Part shown: positions 48,496 through 52,314 of the stretch, one piece after another | Layout of the letters: every line of letters begins with the position of its first letter | Numbering within the stretch: the first letter of the stretch is position 1 | The notes under the pieces: generated by a model | What the model saw: only the letters and a program-made list of their open reading frames with translations | What the model was told of the DNA's origin: nothing | Database searches by the model: none | Program-made: the position numbers and the translations under genes | Origin: Bacilli bacterium | GTDB lineage: Bacteria; Bacillota_I; Bacilli_A; RF39; UBA660 | NCBI GenBank assembly: GCA_016296185.1 | Contig: JAEDJT010000007.1 | Location: forward strand, 1-52,314 | Length of the DNA stretch: 52,314 nucleotides | Direction of reading: 5' to 3'

Positions 48496-49756
48496 TTAAT
48501 CCATTTAATGAAGTGTTATTTGCATTTACTAGATTCATTGTAGAATATTCTACTGTATCACTAACTAATCCAATTATTCTTGAACGTGATTTTTTACTTA
48601 AATCTATAACTTGATTATCTGGAACAGTTAAAACTATAGGATTTCTATAATTTTCTTCTCTTTGTGAGTTATCTAGTACTACTGCGTATTCTTGACTGTA
48701 TGTATCTTCATTCAGAATTAATACTTTAGTTCCTACAGGATATAGTGGAATACATTTTCTAAATAAATCTACTAAATCTCTATCATAATCTCCGCTATAA
48801 TATGCATTGCTTAATACTTCATCTACTTCATGTATACTATTTTCACCTATGCATTTCATCAATGTTTCATCGTATAATGCACATAAACTAATAATTAATG
48901 AACCAATAACACTTCTACTATCGCCTTTTAATTGTTTTGATTTTAATGGTCCAGTACCATTTCTATTTTCTTTTGAATTAACTATCATCTTTTTAATAAC
49001 ACTTGATTCAAATAATTCTGCTTTATTTCTTAATAATGTATAAGAATATATTGGAATAAAATTTGGATTATATTTATCAATAATTATTTTAGTTGCTCTT
49101 TCAGTTAATGCTGGGAAGTGTTGTATTAAATTTGGAATAGTTATTTCACTTCTAATTTCATCATATTTACAAATTGAACCATAATTATGTAATAATGCTG
49201 CTAATGCTATTTCTGTTTCATCAATCATTTTATCTCTAGGAATGTTACCTTGTTTGTTATAAGCATTTGCAACCATTGTTGCATAAGTAGCTATTCTTAT
49301 TGCAGAATCTTCTATGCTTGTTTCAGTTTTATAACTACTTAATTTATATGATAAATTTCCTTTTGTATATGGATTAGGAGTTGGATTTGTTATTTCATGT
49401 TTAATTCCAGCTGCTGATGTAATTACATCTTGAACATTTAAAATGTCTTGGCGTCCTCTTCTTATAGGAGTTATTGTTTTTTTGAATTGTTCTACTTTTG
49501 TTTTACTAATTGTTGGTTCAATACCATTATCTACATTAAGTAAAAATACTGCATTAGGATTGTTATATTTTTCTATTTCAGTTTGTGATAATTCGATTTC
49601 TAATTCTTTTATACCATTTGAATTTAAAATTTGGATATATCTACTATTTAAAACAGTACCTGCAGTTGCAACTATAGCATTAGTATTTGGATTTCTAACT
49701 GCATTAGCTAAAACCATGCCTTCTTTTACTCTTTCAATATTAAATGTCATTTGCAT
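48485..49756 (-). CDS. Degenerate HD-GYP-like protein
   Basis: This protein has 423 residues. The N-terminal 60 residues match the DUF3391-like lead of HD-GYP proteins (ERVKEGMVLANAV, then AGTVLNSRYIQILNSNGI). The central helical part has AALLHNYGSICKYDE where active enzymes have LLHDxGK. The GYP motif appears as ENRNGTGPLKSKQ instead of HHERxDGxGYP. Almost all metal ligands are lost, so c-di-GMP hydrolysis is unlikely. The C-terminal part (LYPVGTKVLI, then RNPIVLTVPDNQ) is kept. It may serve as a c-di-GMP or partner-binding scaffold. GGAGG is before the ATG, inside an inverted repeat. No other c-di-GMP gene lies in the window. Confidence 0.8.
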   Translation of the reverse strand: MQMTFNIERVKEGMVLANAVRNPNTNAIVATAGTVLNSRYIQILNSNGIKELEIELSQTEIEKYNNPNAVFLLNVDNGIEPTISKTKVEQFKKTITPIRRGRQDILNVQDVITSAAGIKHEITNPTPNPYTKGNLSYKLSSYKTETSIEDSAIRIATYATMVANAYNKQGNIPRDKMIDETEIALAALLHNYGSICKYDEIRSEITIPNLIQHFPALTERATKIIIDKYNPNFIPIYSYTLLRNKAELFESSVIKKMIVNSKENRNGTGPLKSKQLKGDSRSVIGSLIISLCALYDETLMKCIGENSIHEVDEVLSNAYYSGDYDRDLVDLFRKCIPLYPVGTKVLILNEDTYSQEYAVVLDNSQREENYRNPIVLTVPDNQVIDLSKKSRSRIIGLVSDTVEYSTMNLVNANNTSLNGLKRK

Positions 49757-49764
49757 ATAAAAAA

Positions 49765-49786
49765 ACCTCCCTTTTTACTTGGAGGT
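49765..49786. promoter_or_regulatory. Inverted repeat covering +1 and the ribosome site of the HD-GYP gene
   Basis: ACCTCC (49765-49770) and GGAGGT (49781-49786) flank a ten-base spacer. The distal arm abuts the -10 and the proximal arm holds the GGAGG ribosome site. Seven T then precede the start. It could be a repressor operator, or an RNA hairpin if transcription begins a few bases upstream of the expected point. Confidence 0.4.
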
Positions 49787-49816
49787 ATTATATCAAATTA
49801 TTTAAATTTATACCAA
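49787..49816 (-). promoter_or_regulatory. Sigma-A promoter of the HD-GYP gene
   Basis: TTGGTA (49816-49811) and TATAAT (49792-49787) are separated by 18 bases. Confidence 0.6.
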
Positions 49817-49916
49817 TTTTTCTATTTTTTGAATGGATGTTTAATTTTTTTTTTAGTTTTTATACTACCAACTTTTAAGTGCGAAATATTTTGCTATTAA
49901 AAATTTACATTTTTGT

Positions 49917-49938
49917 AATTAATCAGTTATGATTAATT
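49917..49938. repeat. Perfect 9-bp inverted repeat in the HD-GYP upstream region
   Basis: AATTAATCA and TGATTAATT flank GTTA, about 100 bases upstream of the promoter and 20 bases beyond the CotF-like gene terminator. It may be a regulator site. It lacks a T-tract, so it is not a terminator. The rest of the 222-base gap 49757-49978 is AT-rich with no ORF. Confidence 0.35.
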
Positions 49939-49956
49939 TAATTATATTATTTTATA

Positions 49957-49984
49957 TAAAAAAACTAAGATATTTATCTTAGTT
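49957..49984 (-). terminator. Intrinsic terminator of the CotF-like pair
   Basis: AACTAAGAT pairs with its complement around a short loop, with a T-tract on the minus strand. The stem is almost identical to that of the next terminator, 500 bases away. Confidence 0.85.
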
Positions 49985-50224
49985 ATTGTTTATTTTTTTT
50001 AATGTTTTATTAATTTTTGTTTTTTCTACATCTTCAATTGTATATACGCCTAGATCTAGTAATTGTTTAAATGTATCTCTTTGACTTTCAATAATATCAT
50101 CTAAACACTTTTTCAACGTTTCTTGTATATCACTATATGAACTTTCTAGTGTGCCATGAACAAAAACTTCAACATTACTTTTTAAAACTAATAAATAGTT
50201 AGCTATTATAGTGTTATCATTCAT
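49979..50224 (-). CDS. CotF-like spore coat protein, larger member of pair
   Basis: This 81-residue helical protein matches the Coat_F family: NTIIANYLLVLKSNVEVFVHG, then the typical SDIQETLKKCLDDIIESQRD, then FKQLLDLGVYTIEDVEK. The family pattern is (D/E)IRxTLxxxLxDAIxxQxxxFxxMxxKGxY. In spore-formers these proteins sit in the coat; a ferritin-like helical bundle is known for the family. The ATG overlaps the stop of the 61-residue partner in TAATG. The family has non-spore relatives too, so the spore role is likely but not proven. Confidence 0.75.
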   Translation of the reverse strand: MNDNTIIANYLLVLKSNVEVFVHGTLESSYSDIQETLKKCLDDIIESQRDTFKQLLDLGVYTIEDVEKTKINKTLKKINNN

Positions 50225-50409
50225 TATTTTTTCTCCTCTAATTTATTTATTAAATTTTTTTTCATTTTCTCATGTTTTTTTCTTTGTTCTTTCATAAATT
50301 CTATTAGTTTATTATCTTGCAATTCTTCAATAGATAAATCTATAATTGCAATTGTATTTATTTCATGCATTATTGCATCTTCAAAATATAATAATTCTTT
50401 TTGTGTCAT
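50224..50409 (-). CDS. CotF-like small partner protein
   Basis: This 61-residue helical protein begins MTQKELLYFEDAIMHEINTI and continues with LSIEELQDNKLIEFMKEQRK. This is the pattern of small coat proteins that pair with CotF-like genes in Clostridia and Bacilli (ELLYxEDAxxHE, then LQDxxL, then a conserved H near the end). It begins with AGGAGG upstream and overlaps the next gene. The pair is a two-gene operon with a terminator. Confidence 0.72.
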   Translation of the reverse strand: MTQKELLYFEDAIMHEINTIAIIDLSIEELQDNKLIEFMKEQRKKHEKMKKNLINKLEEKK

Positions 50410-50454
50410 ATTTTCCTCCTGATATTATTCTTTACTATATTTAAAATCTTATAC

Positions 50455-50482
50455 AAAAAAACTAAGATAAATTATCTTAGTT
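50455..50482 (-). terminator. Intrinsic terminator of the 227-residue gene
   Basis: The arms AACTAAGATA and TATCTTAGTT with an AAT loop are perfect over 10 bp and followed by a T-tract on the minus strand. The gene stop (50477-50479) is in the stem. Confidence 0.9.
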
Positions 50483-51160
50483 CTTTTTTTTACTATATAA
50501 ATATTCTTCAATATGTATTTGATGTCCTATATCATTTACATCGTTTATGTTTTGTAATTTAGAATACATTCTCATAAATATTATATTAAATGGAGTATAT
50601 CTACTTCCTGAATTACGGAATCTTATTCCCATTAATCCTGGATAATTTGATTCTCTTTCATATCCTTCGATATATGGTTGAGTACAAAATTCTATTAAAA
50701 ATTCATCATCTACTTTACTTATTTTTAATACATTACCTACTTCGAATCCTGTTTCATCAGAAACCCATGTTATTGTATTGTTTTCTTCATTATATAAATT
50801 ATTATAGTATGAAACATTAAATTTTTTATAATTTAATTTTTCTAATTCTTTTTCTTCTAGATATTCTTTCTTTTCTTCGTCTGTTTCAATATATGGAGGA
50901 AAATCTGTTACATCTTTATCAAATATATTTATATTTTTTATATCTTCAAATACTTGTTCAAATAATGCATATAGAGAATAATTCTCTTTAGTTATTGTAA
51001 AATTATCATAAGAATATTCTGTTCCTTTTTTTACATCTTTATTTTTTATTATCCAATATAAATCGCCTGTTCCACCATACATTATATTTAATGTTTTATT
51101 ACCATCTATTAGATCTATATCTTTTGAATTATAATCATTTTTTGTTAATTGTACTTTCAT
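50477..51160 (-). CDS. Soluble acidic protein of unknown function
   Basis: This 227-residue protein is rich in Asp, Tyr and Asn and mostly beta with a helical middle. The N-terminus reads LIDGNKTLNIMYGGTGDLYW. The C-terminal half has FRNSGSRYTPFNIIFMRMYS, of which SRYTPFNIIFMRM looks like a conserved core. No family was recognised. It ends at a strong terminator and follows the 369-residue gene by 9 bases, so the two form an operon. Confidence 0.72.
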   Translation of the reverse strand: MKVQLTKNDYNSKDIDLIDGNKTLNIMYGGTGDLYWIIKNKDVKKGTEYSYDNFTITKENYSLYALFEQVFEDIKNINIFDKDVTDFPPYIETDEEKKEYLEEKELEKLNYKKFNVSYYNNLYNEENNTITWVSDETGFEVGNVLKISKVDDEFLIEFCTQPYIEGYERESNYPGLMGIRFRNSGSRYTPFNIIFMRMYSKLQNINDVNDIGHQIHIEEYLYSKKKN

Positions 51161-51169
51161 TTTTTATCC

Positions 51170-52279
51170 TCAATTCTTTTTATTAAATTTCAATACTGGA
51201 TTTTGTTCTTCATTTTTGGATTTTGCAACGTCTTCAATAATCCCAGGTTCTAGTAGTTTTTGATAACTTTCTAATTTTTTAATTATTTCTTTTTCAGTTA
51301 GTTCTTCTTCAATTTCTACTTGAGGACATGTTTCAATCTTTAATTCTCCACTTTTTAGTTTTCTCATGAATTCATTCATAAATGAATATCCACCTACAAT
51401 ACCAATTTTAACTTTTGAATCATTTTTAGGTGATTCATCTTCAATTTTTGTTACTTCTTCAATACTTTCTTTTACTAAATCTTGATATTTTGATGTTAAT
51501 GGACTTTTTACAAATTCATTCATTATTCTTGCTAATTTTTCTAAAGATATATTTGGTTTTTTTGTTAATATAATTTTTGCTATAGTTTGTAATTCTTTAA
51601 ATCTTTCATTTCTATATGAAGATAATTCACCATGACTATATTTTTCACTATTATAATCATATGCTTCAATTACTTGATATCTAGATTCTGGTTCTTTTTC
51701 ACCACATATTAAGCATTTACTATAACTAGTTTCTCTATATAAGAATGGTCCATCCCAACCAGTACATACTCTAACATGATCACATGTATCTATTTGTGCT
51801 TCTATTTGTTTATTAATATCATTTAATTTTTTTTCATAGTCTTCTTTTAAAGAATTAATAGTTTCACAGTATAATATTTTTTTTAAAGGAGTGTTATTTT
51901 TATCTAAATTATTTTTTAATTTAGATACTAAATCATTCATTTTTATTTTATATTCTTCAGGATATTCTTTTAACTCTGCAATGCTATTACTAAATATTAC
52001 TCTTTCGTTTGAACCTTGAATTGGATTACTTAGTATACCAATAAATTTTGCAAATTGTAATCCTTTATCTATTTCTACAATATCGCCTTCTATTTGTTTT
52101 TTTATTGATATGTCTTCGAATAATATTGAATATTCTTCATTGTAGTAATAGTCAGCTAAAAGAAGTCTAAGTTCTACTACATCTATTTTACTAATTCCTT
52201 TTTTTAATATTGTATCTAATAATAAAATTATGAAGTCTTTTTCATTAAATTGTGGTTTTTTATTTTTTTGTATTTTCAT
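51170..52279 (-). CDS. Helical protein with a Cys4-type zinc-ribbon-like insert, unknown
   Basis: This 369-residue soluble, mostly helical protein is in no family I recognise. At about residues 165-195 it has CDHVRVCTGWDG then SKCLICGEKEPESRYQV, four cysteines spaced like a metal-binding knuckle with a Trp in between. The C-terminus is acidic (EEELTEKEIIKKLESY). The start has AGGAGGTATAT at ideal spacing. It is the first gene of a two-gene operon with the 227-residue gene, near the right edge. A role in DNA or RNA binding is conceivable from the Cys4 element but is not shown. Confidence 0.7.
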   Translation of the reverse strand: MKIQKNKKPQFNEKDFIILLLDTILKKGISKIDVVELRLLLADYYYNEEYSILFEDISIKKQIEGDIVEIDKGLQFAKFIGILSNPIQGSNERVIFSNSIAELKEYPEEYKIKMNDLVSKLKNNLDKNNTPLKKILYCETINSLKEDYEKKLNDINKQIEAQIDTCDHVRVCTGWDGPFLYRETSYSKCLICGEKEPESRYQVIEAYDYNSEKYSHGELSSYRNERFKELQTIAKIILTKKPNISLEKLARIMNEFVKSPLTSKYQDLVKESIEEVTKIEDESPKNDSKVKIGIVGGYSFMNEFMRKLKSGELKIETCPQVEIEEELTEKEIIKKLESYQKLLEPGIIEDVAKSKNEEQNPVLKFNKKN

Positions 52280-52314
52280 ATATACCTCCTAAAATATTGA
52301 TTTTTATTATAACA

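Noticed and set aside
44930..52279. Prophage or mobile island on the right because of many unknown genes
   Set aside because: No integrase, terminase, portal or tail gene was seen; base composition and terminator style equal the rest, and housekeeping-type genes are mixed in.
52280..52314. Gene content at the right edge
   Set aside because: Only the ribosome site of the last gene and AT-rich sequence are visible; nothing else can be claimed.

Overview
The window is very AT-rich, densely packed Bacillota (Firmicutes) DNA. Every recognised gene lies on the minus strand except one small gene at 35704..35958. TGA is a stop (it ends ireB), so the code is the standard bacterial one, and GTG and TTG starts are used. 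The housekeeping order matches low-GC Gram-positives: ireB-ruvX-yrzB-mltG-trmR-trhP1-trhP2-greA, ruvA/ruvB, and tig...lon-spoVID-ysxE as in Bacillus. Together with SpoVID-, YsxE- and CotF-like genes this points to an endospore-forming, or recently spore-forming, member of class Bacilli. The compact, AT-rich style resembles uncultured gut lineages, but the exact taxon is inference. No tRNA, rRNA, CRISPR array, transposase or phage gene was seen, and no stretch over 300 bases lacks a gene.

Layout in transcription order, right to left. 52.3-50 kb: two unknown genes, then a pair of CotF-like spore coat genes. 49.8-46.4 kb: a degenerate HD-GYP protein, a peptide deformylase-like protein, a small coiled-coil protein, and a PfkB-type kinase (with an altered active-site motif) overlapping a small Smr-domain gene. 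46.3-42.5 kb: two unknown genes, two membrane proteins that carry the sensor-like N-terminal half of LCP proteins but no LCP catalytic domain, and a 33-residue YqzL-family protein. 42.5-36 kb: a membrane protein with an internal duplication, a large membrane protein coupled to a DUF1292-like gene, an RlhA-type U32 protein, an unknown gene and mscL. 36-30.6 kb: the lone plus-strand gene, a possible SpoIIM relative, and a tight four-gene operon (coiled-coil/membrane protein, 48-residue protein, helical protein, Ycf46-like AAA ATPase). 30.5-21.5 kb: a single 3000-residue surface protein with 26 Listeria-Bacteroides repeats and about 15 BspA-type repeats. 21.4-15.3 kb: an HTH regulator with a perfect sigma-A promoter, an FAD-dependent oxidoreductase, and a Tad motor operon (tadZ-A-B-C) without visible pilins. 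15.2-13.5 kb: an unknown gene with a candidate leader ORF and a membrane-anchored protein. 13.5-6 kb: ruvA-nucleotidase-ruvB and the ireB-to-greA operon. 6-0 kb: tig, a membrane protein, lon, spoVID-like, and ysxE-like running off the left edge.

Regulatory layout is compact. Most transcription units end in a strong intrinsic hairpin whose arms include the last codons or the stop codon. In at least three places the T-tract of one terminator sits exactly where the -35 of the next promoter should be. Neighbouring genes are often coupled by ATGA or TAATG overlaps. The best candidates for something new are the AAA/coiled-coil operon with its 48-residue member, the giant hairpin-anchored repeat protein, the tandem LCP-sensor-only proteins, and the twin promoters with inverted repeats at 45.4 kb.
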